Positions 16,950-25,345 of a stretch of DNA of 64,000 bases are shown here, in pieces. Within the stretch, counting starts at the first letter, position 1. Every line of letters starts with the position of its first letter. The notes under the pieces were generated by a model. It searched no databases. It saw only the letters and a list, made by a program, of their open reading frames with translations, and was not told where the DNA came from. This stretch comes from Komagataeibacter sp. FNDCF1. GTDB taxonomy: Bacteria > Pseudomonadota > Alphaproteobacteria > Acetobacterales > Acetobacteraceae. The translations under genes were made by a program, and so were the position numbers. Where the stretch lies: NCBI RefSeq assembly GCF_021295335.1, contig NZ_JAIWOT010000001.1, positions 2,774,501-2,838,500 of the forward strand. The letters are read 5' to 3'.

Positions 16950-18737
16950 ATGCCCATGCGCAAGCTTCTGTCCGGCCTGCTGGATGGCATGACGCCTGCC
17001 GGCCGCTTCCGCCGCGCCTGCCGCCTGCTGGAGCATGAAGGCCGCTCGGCACAGGGCTTTGCCCGTCTTGGTGACCTGGCCCGGCAGGGCATGGTGGCGG
17101 CGCAGTATCAGGTGGCGCGTGCCTATCTGGATGGCAGTGGCGTACCCCGCAGCCCCGTCGAGGGCGTGCACTGGATGCACCGCGCCGCCAGCGCGGACCA
17201 TGCGGAAGCGTGCTTCTCCCTCGCCCTCATGCTGCTGGTCGACCCGCCGGAGCGCAGGGGGGCCGATGGACTGCTGCCCACTGCGTGGCCCGACGGAATA
17301 GGGCAGTGGCCCGATCCGGTCGCCGCAACCGGCTGGGCCGGGCGCGCGGCACGGGCCGGACTGCCGGACGCGCAGGCCCTGTATGGCTACCTTCTGGCCA
17401 CCGGGCCGGACACCGTGCGCGACCCGGAGGCCGCCAGGCTGTGGTCCGCGCGTGCGGCGCAGTCCGGCTGCCCGCAGGGTGATCTGGCGCTGGCGGTAAC
17501 CCACCTGTCCGCGCCTGACCAGGATCCGGGCAGCGACCCCGATGCCGTGGCCGCCCTGCTGCGCGCGGCAGAAGGCGGCCTGCCCACCGCGCAGTACATG
17601 CTGGGGCTGCTGAACGAGCGTGGCTGGGGCATGCCCGTGGACAGCGCGCAGGCCGAACAATGGTACGCGCGCGCGGCTGCCGGCGGCGTACGCCCGGCAC
17701 AGGCCCGTTATGGCGTCATGCTGCTGCGTGGCAGGGGGAGGGATGGCACGCGCGCTGTCATGGCGGCGGAGACATGGCTGCGCCGTGCCGCCCTTGCGGG
17801 GGACCGGGAGGCAGCGGCCCTGCTGGGTGACCTGCATGCACGCGGTGAAGCGGCCCTGCCCGGTGACCATGAGGCCGTGACCTGGTACCGCATGGCGGCG
17901 GAGCAGGATCATGCGGTCGCGTGCCGCATGCTGGCCATGCTGCATGTACAGGGGCGCGGTGTCGCCGCCGATCCCGCCCTGGCGCGTCACTGGCTGGAAC
18001 GGGCGGCGACACTGGGTGATGCGGCGGCCATGACCGACCTTGCAGCCACCCTGCTGCATCATGGGCAAGCGCCCCATGCCGGTCCTGTGCCGGACAGTAC
18101 CGTCATTGATTTCCGCCCCATGGCGGAGGCGGGCGATCCGGTCGCGGCCTTCAATCTGGCCGTCAGCCTGCATGCGGGCGTGGGCTGCACCGCCGACCGG
18201 GCGCAGGCGGCGGTCTGGATGGAGCGCGCGGCCCGCGCGGGCGTGGTCAATGCCGAATACTGGTACGGGCGCATGCTGCTCAATGGTGATGGCGTGGCGG
18301 ATGACCCCGTACAGGCGCGCCACTGGCTGGAACGCGCCGCCGACCATGGCCTGCCCGAAGCGTGCATCGCGGCGGCCCAGGTACGGCTGGAGGGTTTTGG
18401 CGGCCCGCGTGACCATGCGGGCGCGCTGGCCTTCTATCATCGCGCCGCAAGTGCGGGCCGGGGGGAGGCCATGTTCTCCCTTGGGGCGATGTATGGCGGT
18501 GGCCACGATATCGCGCCCGATCCCGCGCTGGCGCTGCACTGGTTCACGCAGGGGGCGCAGGCGGGCAATGCGCTGTCGCAGCTCATGCTGGGGCGTTATC
18601 TTGCGCGCGGTCTGGCAGGTCCTGCGGACCCGGCACGGGCCCGGCACTGGTTCATGCAGGCCGCGGGGCAGGGGCTGGCGGCGGCGCGCAACGAACTGGA
18701 CCAGATGGCGCGGACGGACGGCAATGCCACGGCCTGA
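16950..18737 (+). CDS. Sel1-repeat (TPR-like) protein
   Basis: A 595-residue protein made almost entirely of Sel1-like repeats, with ten or more copies of the pattern A-x2-G-x3-A-x6-G-x4-D-x3-A-x2-W-x3-A-A (for example YMLGLLNERGWGMPVDSAQAEQWYARAAA). Such solenoids act as scaffolds for protein-protein contacts. No signal peptide is evident, so it is probably cytosolic. It starts 6 bp after the adaptor stop and overlaps the next gene by 14 bp, so it belongs to the secretion/glycosylation operon, where I infer a role in assembling or recruiting the glycosyltransferases. An ATG at 16956 is an alternative start. Confidence 0.9.
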   Translation: MPMRKLLSGLLDGMTPAGRFRRACRLLEHEGRSAQGFARLGDLARQGMVAAQYQVARAYLDGSGVPRSPVEGVHWMHRAASADHAEACFSLALMLLVDPPERRGADGLLPTAWPDGIGQWPDPVAATGWAGRAARAGLPDAQALYGYLLATGPDTVRDPEAARLWSARAAQSGCPQGDLALAVTHLSAPDQDPGSDPDAVAALLRAAEGGLPTAQYMLGLLNERGWGMPVDSAQAEQWYARAAAGGVRPAQARYGVMLLRGRGRDGTRAVMAAETWLRRAALAGDREAAALLGDLHARGEAALPGDHEAVTWYRMAAEQDHAVACRMLAMLHVQGRGVAADPALARHWLERAATLGDAAAMTDLAATLLHHGQAPHAGPVPDSTVIDFRPMAEAGDPVAAFNLAVSLHAGVGCTADRAQAAVWMERAARAGVVNAEYWYGRMLLNGDGVADDPVQARHWLERAADHGLPEACIAAAQVRLEGFGGPRDHAGALAFYHRAASAGRGEAMFSLGAMYGGGHDIAPDPALALHWFTQGAQAGNALSQLMLGRYLARGLAGPADPARARHWFMQAAGQGLAAARNELDQMARTDGNATA

Positions 18738-21636
18738 GCCATGGTCCCCCCCGCCGGGGGATGGTGTCTATCCCGTCACCTGCATGCGCCATGCACGCCA
18801 TCTGGCGCAGCAGGGCCAGCCCATGCTTGCGCTGGCATGGATGGAACGCGCGGCCCGGCAGGCGCCCGATGACATGCGCGTATGCTTCGCGCTGGCGGCG
18901 GCCCGGCTGGGCGCGGGCGATGGGGCGGGGGCGGCGCAGGCCGTGGAGCGCGTCCTGGCAGGACAGGAATTCGGTGCGGGCCTGCGCCTGCTGGTTCTGG
19001 CGTGCTGCATGGCGCGCGCATGGCCCCGGGCGACTGCGGCGCTGGAGCGTTTCCTGACCGGCTACGGGTTCGACCCGGCCCTGTCCGTGGCTGCCGGCCT
19101 GGCCTGCCGGCACGCGGGCCACCCCGGCTGGTGCGCGCTGGATGGGAACGGCACGCTGCACTGGGGTGGCCTGCCCACGGGGTGCGTGCCCGAATTACTG
19201 CTGGACGGGCGGCCCCTTGCTCCGCCTGACACGAATGGCTGCACCATGACGCTGCCCCGGCACGGGGTACAGGACATCATTGTGCGGCATGAAGGACAGT
19301 TCCTGCTGGGTGGCAGGCCGGAGCGGATGGCGCTCGACCGCGTGGCCGGCGCCGTACTACCTGATGACCGGAGGCTGGCGGGCTGGGCCTGCATGCCCGC
19401 ACGGCCCGATCAGGCACCCGTGCTGTATCTGTGCGATGCCGATGGCAGACGCCCATTGCCCATATACCGCACGGAGGGTCCGGAGCACGGTAATCCCGCC
19501 GGTCCCGTCATGCCGGTATGGGGGTGGAGTGTGGAATGGGATGAAATTGCGCCACATGGCCATGTGCGCGTGACCCTTGCCTGCGGGCAGGATCTGACCG
19601 GTTCCCCCCTGCCGGTGCGCCTGCCGCGCGCACGGCGGGTCTTTCCCGCCCCACGCATGCGGGACAGGGCGCCTGCGCGCGTGCCGCCCCGTGCCGGGCA
19701 GTGCCGGATCGTGGTGCCGGTCTATGCCGACCGGGTCCGCACGCTCGCCTGCCTGCACAGTGTGCGCACGACGCTGCCCGCACCGGGCAGGGGGGGAGCC
19801 GCTGTCGAGATCATGGTGGTGGATGACGCAACGCCCGATCCCGCCCTTGCCACGGCACTCGACGCGCTGGCCCGGCAGGGGCGGATCACCCTGCGGCGGC
19901 ATGACGCCAACAGGGGTTATCCCGCCGCCGTCAATACCGCACTATGCGATGCGGATGGCATGGATGTCGTGCTGCTCAACAGCGATACGCTGGTCGCCCC
20001 CGGCTGGCTGGAGGAAATGCTGGGCGTGGCCTATGCGCGTGCCGATACGGGCACGGTCTCGCCGCTGTCCAACGATGCCTCGATCCTGACATGGCCCGAC
20101 CCGTCCCGTCCCGCCACCCTGCCCCGGGGGATGGCGGACGTGCGCGATATCATGGCCGCCAGCCTGCGTGCCAATGGCGGGCAGGATGTGGAGATTCCCA
20201 CCGCGCATGGCTTCTGCATGCTCATCCGGCATGACTGCCTGCGCCAGACCGGCCTGTTCCGGCCCGACCTGTATGGCCGGGGATATGGGGAGGAAAATGA
20301 TTTTTCCATGCGTGCCCGACTGGCGCGCTGGCGGCACCGGGCGGCGGTGGGGGTATTTGTCGGGCATGTGGGCGGCGTATCCTTCGGGGGGGCACGCACG
20401 GCCCTCCAGCAGCGGAACCTGTGGGTGCTGAACCGGCTGTTTCCCGGTTATGACGCGCTGGTGCGGGCCCATGTCGCGGCCGATCCGCTGGCGCCTGCCC
20501 GCCTGCGGCTGTCGCTGCTGGTCTGGCATCGTGCCATGCGGCAGGCCGGCCATGGCGGCGCGGTGCTTCTGGTCACGCATGATGGCGCGGGCGGTGTGGC
20601 CCGTGTGGTGGCGGAGCGTGCCCGACAGTGGCAGGCGGCGGGGCTGCTGCCGGTGGTGCTGGAGCCTGATGGCGGCGGGTTCCGGCTGCGTGACGGCAGG
20701 GCGGACGGCACATGCCCCCCGCTGCGTTTTTCGTGGCCCGGACAGGGGAGCGTGCTCCTTGCCTTCCTGCGTGTGCTGGGGGTGGAGCAGGTCGAGATCC
20801 ATCATCATATGGGCCATGGCACGCGGGCGCGTGACCTGTGCCGGATGCTGGGGGTGCCCTACGTGGTGCACGTGCATGATTATGCCGGGATATGCCCGCG
20901 CGTGACGCTGGTCGGGCCCACGGGGCGCTATTGTGGTGAGTCGGGTCCCGCCGCATGCCGGGCATGTGTCCACGCCCTCGGCTCCCTGGTGGGGGAGACG
21001 GATGTGGACCATCTGCGGCGCGGGACGGGGCACGAACTGGCCGGGGCGCGGCGCGTGATCGTGCCTTCGGCCGACGTGGCGGCCCGGCTGGCGCGTTACT
21101 TCCCCCATGTCGCCTGTCAGGTCGAGGCGCTGGAAGATGACAGCCCTACCTGGTCGCTGCGCCGGTTCGCCGCCAGCCAGCCCACCCCGCCAGCCCCCGG
21201 CCTGCCACCGCCCACCGGGCGGTGCCGCGTGGTGGTGGCGGGCGGAATCGGGCCGGAAAAGGGATATGACGTGCTGCTTGCCGCCGCGCGTGATGCGCAT
21301 GCGCGCGACCTTGCGCTGGAATTCATCGTGGTGGGGCATACGTCGGATGACGCGGCGCTGCTGCGGACCGGGCGGGTCTTCATTACCGGGCGGTACGATG
21401 CGGCGGAAGCGCTGGGCCTGCTGCGTGGCAGTGGCGGACATCTGGGCTTTGTGCCCTCCGTCTGCCCCGAGACATGGTGCTTTACCCTTACCCTGCTGTG
21501 GCGCGCGGGCCTGCGCAGCGTGGCGTTCGACCTTGGCGCCGTGGCCGCGCGCATCCATGCCACGGGACGGGGTGCATGTGTGCCGCCGGGGCTGCCCGTT
21601 CACCAATTGAATACGTTTTTGCTGTCTTATGCCTGA
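18724..21636 (+). CDS. two-domain glycosyltransferase, GT2-GT4 fusion
   Basis: A 970-residue protein. Residues 1-110 look TPR-like (HLAQQGQPMLALAWMERAAR). A GT2 (GT-A) domain begins near 324 (CRIVVPVYADR) with VVDDATPD (about 367), LLNSDT (about 417) as the metal-binding DxD-like site, and EENDF (about 522). A GT4 (GT-B) unit follows from about 615: VLLVTHDGAGGVARVVAERA, then VVVAGGIGPEKGYDVLLAAA near 835. No membrane helices are evident. Its role in the operon is probably to build a glycan on a secreted protein or lipid carrier (inference). The upstream part of the long open frame (18040-18723) is a shadow of the Sel1 gene. Confidence 0.88.
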   Translation: MPRPEPWSPPPGDGVYPVTCMRHARHLAQQGQPMLALAWMERAARQAPDDMRVCFALAAARLGAGDGAGAAQAVERVLAGQEFGAGLRLLVLACCMARAWPRATAALERFLTGYGFDPALSVAAGLACRHAGHPGWCALDGNGTLHWGGLPTGCVPELLLDGRPLAPPDTNGCTMTLPRHGVQDIIVRHEGQFLLGGRPERMALDRVAGAVLPDDRRLAGWACMPARPDQAPVLYLCDADGRRPLPIYRTEGPEHGNPAGPVMPVWGWSVEWDEIAPHGHVRVTLACGQDLTGSPLPVRLPRARRVFPAPRMRDRAPARVPPRAGQCRIVVPVYADRVRTLACLHSVRTTLPAPGRGGAAVEIMVVDDATPDPALATALDALARQGRITLRRHDANRGYPAAVNTALCDADGMDVVLLNSDTLVAPGWLEEMLGVAYARADTGTVSPLSNDASILTWPDPSRPATLPRGMADVRDIMAASLRANGGQDVEIPTAHGFCMLIRHDCLRQTGLFRPDLYGRGYGEENDFSMRARLARWRHRAAVGVFVGHVGGVSFGGARTALQQRNLWVLNRLFPGYDALVRAHVAADPLAPARLRLSLLVWHRAMRQAGHGGAVLLVTHDGAGGVARVVAERARQWQAAGLLPVVLEPDGGGFRLRDGRADGTCPPLRFSWPGQGSVLLAFLRVLGVEQVEIHHHMGHGTRARDLCRMLGVPYVVHVHDYAGICPRVTLVGPTGRYCGESGPAACRACVHALGSLVGETDVDHLRRGTGHELAGARRVIVPSADVAARLARYFPHVACQVEALEDDSPTWSLRRFAASQPTPPAPGLPPPTGRCRVVVAGGIGPEKGYDVLLAAARDAHARDLALEFIVVGHTSDDAALLRTGRVFITGRYDAAEALGLLRGSGGHLGFVPSVCPETWCFTLTLLWRAGLRSVAFDLGAVAARIHATGRGACVPPGLPVHQLNTFLLSYA

Positions 21637-21702
21637 GGCGCGCGGGCGGCATGTGTCCGTGCAAGCGTGTTCCTGATGACCCCGGAAAGGCTTCCCGTCT
21701 TG

Positions 21703-21729
21703 ACCCCTGTCACCCCTGTCACCCCTGTC
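21703..21729. repeat. three tandem copies of a 9-bp unit
   Basis: ACCCCTGTC occurs at 21703-21711, 21712-21720 and 21721-21729 without interruption, in the 131-bp gap between the glycosyltransferase and the ChW-like gene. The gap otherwise shows no gene. Copy number of such a repeat can vary by slippage and would change promoter or leader spacing. Confidence 0.8.
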
Positions 21730-21767
21730 GGCCCGTCTGTCCCGCTGCCCTCCTGCATGGGAGCGGG

Positions 21768-22964
21768 ATGATGACGCAAACCGAACCGACCCCTGATCCC
21801 CGCACGCAGGTCCAGACGGGCGGCCTGCAGGCCACGGCCCGGCTCATGCGGCTGGAAGCGGGCACGTACTGCATCTTTCATGCATCCGGCCCCGCGCGGG
21901 GCGCGTACGGGCCGCTGTCGGGCATGCGGATCAGCCCGCCGCCCGGCATGGCGGGGGTGCAGGTGAGTACATTCGACACCGATGGCTGGATTGGAGGCCA
22001 TGATGGCGCGGCACTGGTGCGTGTGCCGCCGCCCGGCGGGGCCGTTCTGGTCACGACCTACCGCGCGACGGAGGGCTGCGAACTGCCGGGACTGCAGGTG
22101 GTCCGGCTGGCGGGGACGGCACCGCGCGTGGCGCCAGCAGCAACAGCAGCCCCCGCGCATGCGGAAGCGGGCAGCATGGTCGCCCATATCCAGCGCCGCG
22201 GCGATGTAAAGGTGCCGCTGGGTGCATGGATGGGCCAGGAAGGCAGTGGCCAGTGGCTGGAGGGGTTTGTGATCGGCCCCGCCAGTGGCATGGCTATGGC
22301 CGATCTGGAATATCAGGCCATACTGGGGCAGGACTGGTTCTCGCCATGGGTTGAGGGCGGTCAGTACTGTGGCAGCCGGGGCATGGCGCTGCCGCTGCTG
22401 GGCCTGCGGGTCCGGCTGAAGGACATGGCGGCCCGGAACTTTACCTGTCGTGTCGAAGCCAGTTTTACCGATGGTACCCGCATGGGCCCGGTGGAGGATG
22501 AGCCGCTCATGGCGCCCTCGCAGGCCCCGCTGGAAGCCTTCCGCATTGAAATACGGCCCCGCGCCGACATGATGCCACCCCCCATGCCCGATCGGGCGGC
22601 GGAGGACAGCCTGCTGGCCGCCTGCACCGATGCTGATATCCAGCCCGTGGTGACGGAACGGCCGCGACGGGGCAGACGGGGGCGCCCGCAACGCCCCCCC
22701 GTGGCCGACGTGCAGGAAGCCCCCCCGCAGGCGGCAGGAAATGCGACGCGCGCACCAGGGCACAGGGCGCCAGGGGACAGGACGACAGAAAGCAAAACGG
22801 CAGGGAACGGCAAGACAGGAGACGCAACGGCATTGGAAACCGATGCCACCCCGTCCGTGCCATGGTGGCACCGCAGGCCGGACCGTGCGGCTGGCGATGC
22901 CACGCCCGCGCCGGGCCGCCGTGGCAAGGCCCCACGCCGGTCCCGCGCGCGGACGGATGCGTGA
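21768..22964 (+). CDS. protein with hydrophobic-W (ChW)-like repeats and basic tail
   Basis: A 398-residue protein of unknown function. Two consecutive segments, AHIQRRGDVKVPLGAWMGQE... and EYQAILGQDWFSPWVEGG..., share the pattern of the clostridial hydrophobic-W (ChW) repeat: an alternating strand, a Trp near the centre, a Gly-rich turn and a final hydrophobic strand. The N-terminal 110 residues form another apparent beta domain. The last 110 residues are low-complexity, rich in Arg, Pro, Gly and Thr, and probably disordered. There is no signal peptide. GGGAGCGGG precedes the ATG pair at 21768. The ChW assignment is by eye and needs a profile search. Confidence 0.65.
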   Translation: MMTQTEPTPDPRTQVQTGGLQATARLMRLEAGTYCIFHASGPARGAYGPLSGMRISPPPGMAGVQVSTFDTDGWIGGHDGAALVRVPPPGGAVLVTTYRATEGCELPGLQVVRLAGTAPRVAPAATAAPAHAEAGSMVAHIQRRGDVKVPLGAWMGQEGSGQWLEGFVIGPASGMAMADLEYQAILGQDWFSPWVEGGQYCGSRGMALPLLGLRVRLKDMAARNFTCRVEASFTDGTRMGPVEDEPLMAPSQAPLEAFRIEIRPRADMMPPPMPDRAAEDSLLAACTDADIQPVVTERPRRGRRGRPQRPPVADVQEAPPQAAGNATRAPGHRAPGDRTTESKTAGNGKTGDATALETDATPSVPWWHRRPDRAAGDATPAPGRRGKAPRRSRARTDA

Positions 22965-22993
22965 ACACGATGGGGCAGGGTTGGCGCGCGGGC

Positions 22994-24247
22994 ATGAAAT
23001 ACCTGTTCGTGCATCAGAACTTTCCCGCCCAGTTCGTGCACCTGCTGCGTGACCTGCGCGCACGTGGTGGCAACGAGATCGTCTTCATAAGCGAATCGGG
23101 GCACGGGCGGATGGAGGGCGTAAGGCGCGTCCTGTACCGCATGCCGCCGCCCGCGCGGGTGGACGGGCCCGCCCCGGTGGCGGAACTGGCGCGCGGCATG
23201 CAGCGCGCGGCCGAGGTGGCGCGCGCCGCGCGTACCCTGCGCGGGCTGGGTTACGTGCCTGACATCATCATCGGCCATCATGGCTGGGGCGAGATGCTGG
23301 ATCTGGCCGATGTCTACCCAGGCGTGCCGATGCTGGGCTATTATGAATTCTTCTATCACCCCACCGGGCTGGATGTGGGTTTCGACCCCGAATTCGCCTC
23401 GCAGGCCGATGTGGCCCCACTGGTCCGCGCACGCAATACCCTCAACCTGCTGGCCCTTGCCGGGCCCGGCTGGGGGCATACGCCAACCTGCTTCCAGCGC
23501 GACACCTATCCCGACTGGGCACGCATGCGCATGACCTGCCTTCCCGAAGGGGTGGATCTGGTCCGCTGCGCACCTGACCCGCAGGCACGCAGGCGCATCT
23601 TTACGCTGGGGGACATCACGATACGGCCGGGCGAAAAGCTGGTCACCTACGTTGCGCGTGATCTTGAACCCTATCGCGGCTTCCATGTGTTCATGCGCGC
23701 GCTGCCCCGTATCCTTGCCGGGCGGCCGGATGCGCGCGTGGTCATGGTGGGGGGGGACGGTGTCAGTTATGGCGGGCGTGCGCCGGGTGGGGGGACGTGG
23801 CGGCAGCACATGCTGGCGGAACTGGGCAGCCTGATCGACCCTGCTCGTGTCCATTTTGCCGGCAGGGTGGAATATGACGGCTTCCGCCGCCTGCTCCAGC
23901 GTTCGGATGCGCATGTCTACCTGACATATCCGTTCGTGGTGTCATGGTCGCTGCGTGAAGCCATGGCGTGTGGCTGCGCCATTGTGGGAAGCCGGACCCC
24001 GCCGGTGGAGGAATTCCTGCACGATGGCACAACGGCACGGCTGGTCCCGTTCCTTGAGCCCCGGCGGATTGCCGATGGCGTGCTGGAACTGCTGGAGGAC
24101 GGGCGGCTGGCCCGCAGGCTGCGCGCCGGTGTGCGCGGGCAGGCGGAACGCACGCTGGACATGGGCGACTACATGGCGCGCTATCATGCCCTGATCGGCC
24201 AGCTTGTGGCGGGCCGGGGCGAGACGGCCCTGCCGGGCGCGGCCTGA
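22994..24247 (+). CDS. glycosyltransferase family 4 protein
   Basis: A 417-residue GT-B glycosyltransferase. The N terminus MKYLFVHQNFPAQFVHLLRD begins the first Rossmann domain; the donor-binding domain has TYVARDLEPYRGFHVFMRAL and, near residue 315, the family pattern SLREAMACGCAIVGSRTPPV with Glu318-type catalytic/donor contacts, ending PVEEFLHDG. It closes the plus-strand accessory operon and is followed by a terminator-like hairpin. The sugar donor and acceptor cannot be read from sequence. An ATG at 22970 is an alternative start. Confidence 0.92.
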   Translation: MKYLFVHQNFPAQFVHLLRDLRARGGNEIVFISESGHGRMEGVRRVLYRMPPPARVDGPAPVAELARGMQRAAEVARAARTLRGLGYVPDIIIGHHGWGEMLDLADVYPGVPMLGYYEFFYHPTGLDVGFDPEFASQADVAPLVRARNTLNLLALAGPGWGHTPTCFQRDTYPDWARMRMTCLPEGVDLVRCAPDPQARRRIFTLGDITIRPGEKLVTYVARDLEPYRGFHVFMRALPRILAGRPDARVVMVGGDGVSYGGRAPGGGTWRQHMLAELGSLIDPARVHFAGRVEYDGFRRLLQRSDAHVYLTYPFVVSWSLREAMACGCAIVGSRTPPVEEFLHDGTTARLVPFLEPRRIADGVLELLEDGRLARRLRAGVRGQAERTLDMGDYMARYHALIGQLVAGRGETALPGAA

Positions 24248-24298
24248 CAGCCCGGCCGGTCAGGGCAGGGGCCGTTCGTTCAGGCAGGATTCAAAAAA

Positions 24299-24325
24299 GG
24301 CCACCCTTTTTGGAAAAAGGTGGCC
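24299..24325. terminator. bidirectional intrinsic terminator
   Basis: GGCCACC plus TTTTT at 24299-24311 pairs with AAAAAGGTGGCC at 24314-24325 (one bulged C, GG loop). A-run on the left and T-run within the stem serve both directions. It lies between the convergent GT4 gene (+) and ppa (-). Confidence 0.8.
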
Positions 24326-24391
24326 CCAGGACGTCAGCTATTATTGTTTTTCATGTCAGTGAGCTGTTCCGGAACAGCTTCCCGGCATGGT

Positions 24392-24919
24392 TTACTTGCC
24401 AGCCACGGCCTTGATGGATTCAGCAATGATCTCGCCCGCGACCTTCTTGTCGGCCCAGCCGGATACCTTGACCCACTTGCCCTTTTCCAGGTCCTTGTAG
24501 CGGGTGAAGAAGTGCTCGATCTCCTTCAGGACGATCTCGGGCAGGTCCTCGAGGGTTTCCACCTTGGAATAGTAGGGGTGCACCTTGTCGTGGGGGACGC
24601 AGATGATCTTCTCATCCTGTCCGCTCTCGTCTTCCATCCGCAGCACGCCGATGGGGCGGGCGCGCACGACAACGCCGGGCACCACGGCGGCGGGCATCAG
24701 CACCAGCGCGTCGGTCGGGTCGCCATCAGCGGCCAGCGTGTTGGGAATGAAGCCATAGGCAGCGGGATAGACCATGGGCGTGAACAGGATGCGGTCCACC
24801 ACCAGGGCGCCGCTGTCCTTGTCGATCTCGTACTTGACGCCTGAACCCTGCGGAATTTCGATCACGACGTTGATGTCGTTGGGTACGTCCTTGCCGGGGG
24901 AAATCTTCGATACGTCCAT
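24392..24919 (-). CDS. ppa: inorganic pyrophosphatase
   Basis: A 175-residue family I soluble pyrophosphatase that hydrolyses PPi from biosynthesis. The active-site signature DGDPTDALVL carries the metal-binding aspartates; KYEIDKDSGALVVDR and YPAAYGFIPNT are the other family landmarks. Length matches bacterial hexameric enzymes (about 175). GGAGG lies upstream of the ATG at 24919. Monocistronic, between a terminator and the tRNA. Confidence 0.98.
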   Translation of the reverse strand: MDVSKISPGKDVPNDINVVIEIPQGSGVKYEIDKDSGALVVDRILFTPMVYPAAYGFIPNTLAADGDPTDALVLMPAAVVPGVVVRARPIGVLRMEDESGQDEKIICVPHDKVHPYYSKVETLEDLPEIVLKEIEHFFTRYKDLEKGKWVKVSGWADKKVAGEIIAESIKAVAGK

Positions 24920-24987
24920 TGCTGTTCAGGCCTCCTGCTGCCTGTGTGTGCGTTAAGGGCCACCCCGAAGCAGGGCGGCGTGATCTA

Positions 24988-25018
24988 ACGGGGGATGACG
25001 GTATATCTCCCCCCGTTT
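24988..25018. promoter_or_regulatory. hairpin upstream of ppa
   Basis: AACGGGGG at 24988-24995 pairs with CCCCCGTT at 25011-25018 across a 15-nt loop, in the 262-bp region between ppa and the tRNA that also holds a T8 run near 25077-25085. It may belong to the ppa leader. The rest of the gap shows no gene. Confidence 0.35.
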
Positions 25019-25181
25019 CCTGTGCAAGTCATGTTCCGCGGTCGGGCGGGCAACCATGAGCCAGATCATGAACCTGTTTTTTTTATGGCGATGGCGACCC
25101 GGAAACGGAAAAAATTACGCGGAAAACGGCACGTTGATCTTGCCAAATCCCTCCACATGCGCGAGATCAGGGGCTGCCTGC

Positions 25182-25255
25182 GCGCCCGTAGCTCAATTGG
25201 TTAGAGCGGGCCGCTCATAACGGCTTGGTTGCGGGTTCAAGTCCTGCCGGGCGCA
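25182..25255 (+). tRNA. ileX: tRNA-Ile2 (CAT anticodon, lysidine-modified type)
   Basis: A 74-nt cloverleaf: acceptor GCGCCCG pairs with CGGGCGC (25248-25254), discriminator A, anticodon stem 25209-25213/25221-25225 with loop CTCATAA and anticodon CAT at 25216-25218, T-arm GCGGG-TTCAAGT-CCTGC. CCA is not encoded. The anticodon arm and the following CTTGGTTGC closely resemble the minor isoleucine tRNA of E. coli (reads AUA after TilS converts C34 to lysidine) rather than elongator tRNA-Met, so I call it Ile2. Confidence 0.85.
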
Positions 25256-25345
25256 GGCTCTGCCGCATGCGGACCGCATGCCCGCGCCCGACCGTGCCGT
25301 GCGGGCGTCTTGCCATCTTTCCTCAGTTATCAGGAGCCGACCATC

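Noticed and set aside
18040-18723. N-terminal extension of the GT2-GT4 protein by 228 codons
   Set aside because: This stretch is in another frame of the Sel1-repeat gene, and its translation is Arg/Trp-rich with no resemblance to glycosyltransferases.
24299-24325. A third copy of the dispersed palindromic repeat
   Set aside because: It shares T and A runs but not the AAGCTT core; it is better explained as a terminator between convergent genes.
25182-25255. Elongator tRNA-Met
   Set aside because: The anticodon is CAT, but the anticodon arm and variable region match the lysidine-modified minor tRNA-Ile better than elongator or initiator tRNA-Met. A search with an isotype model would settle it.
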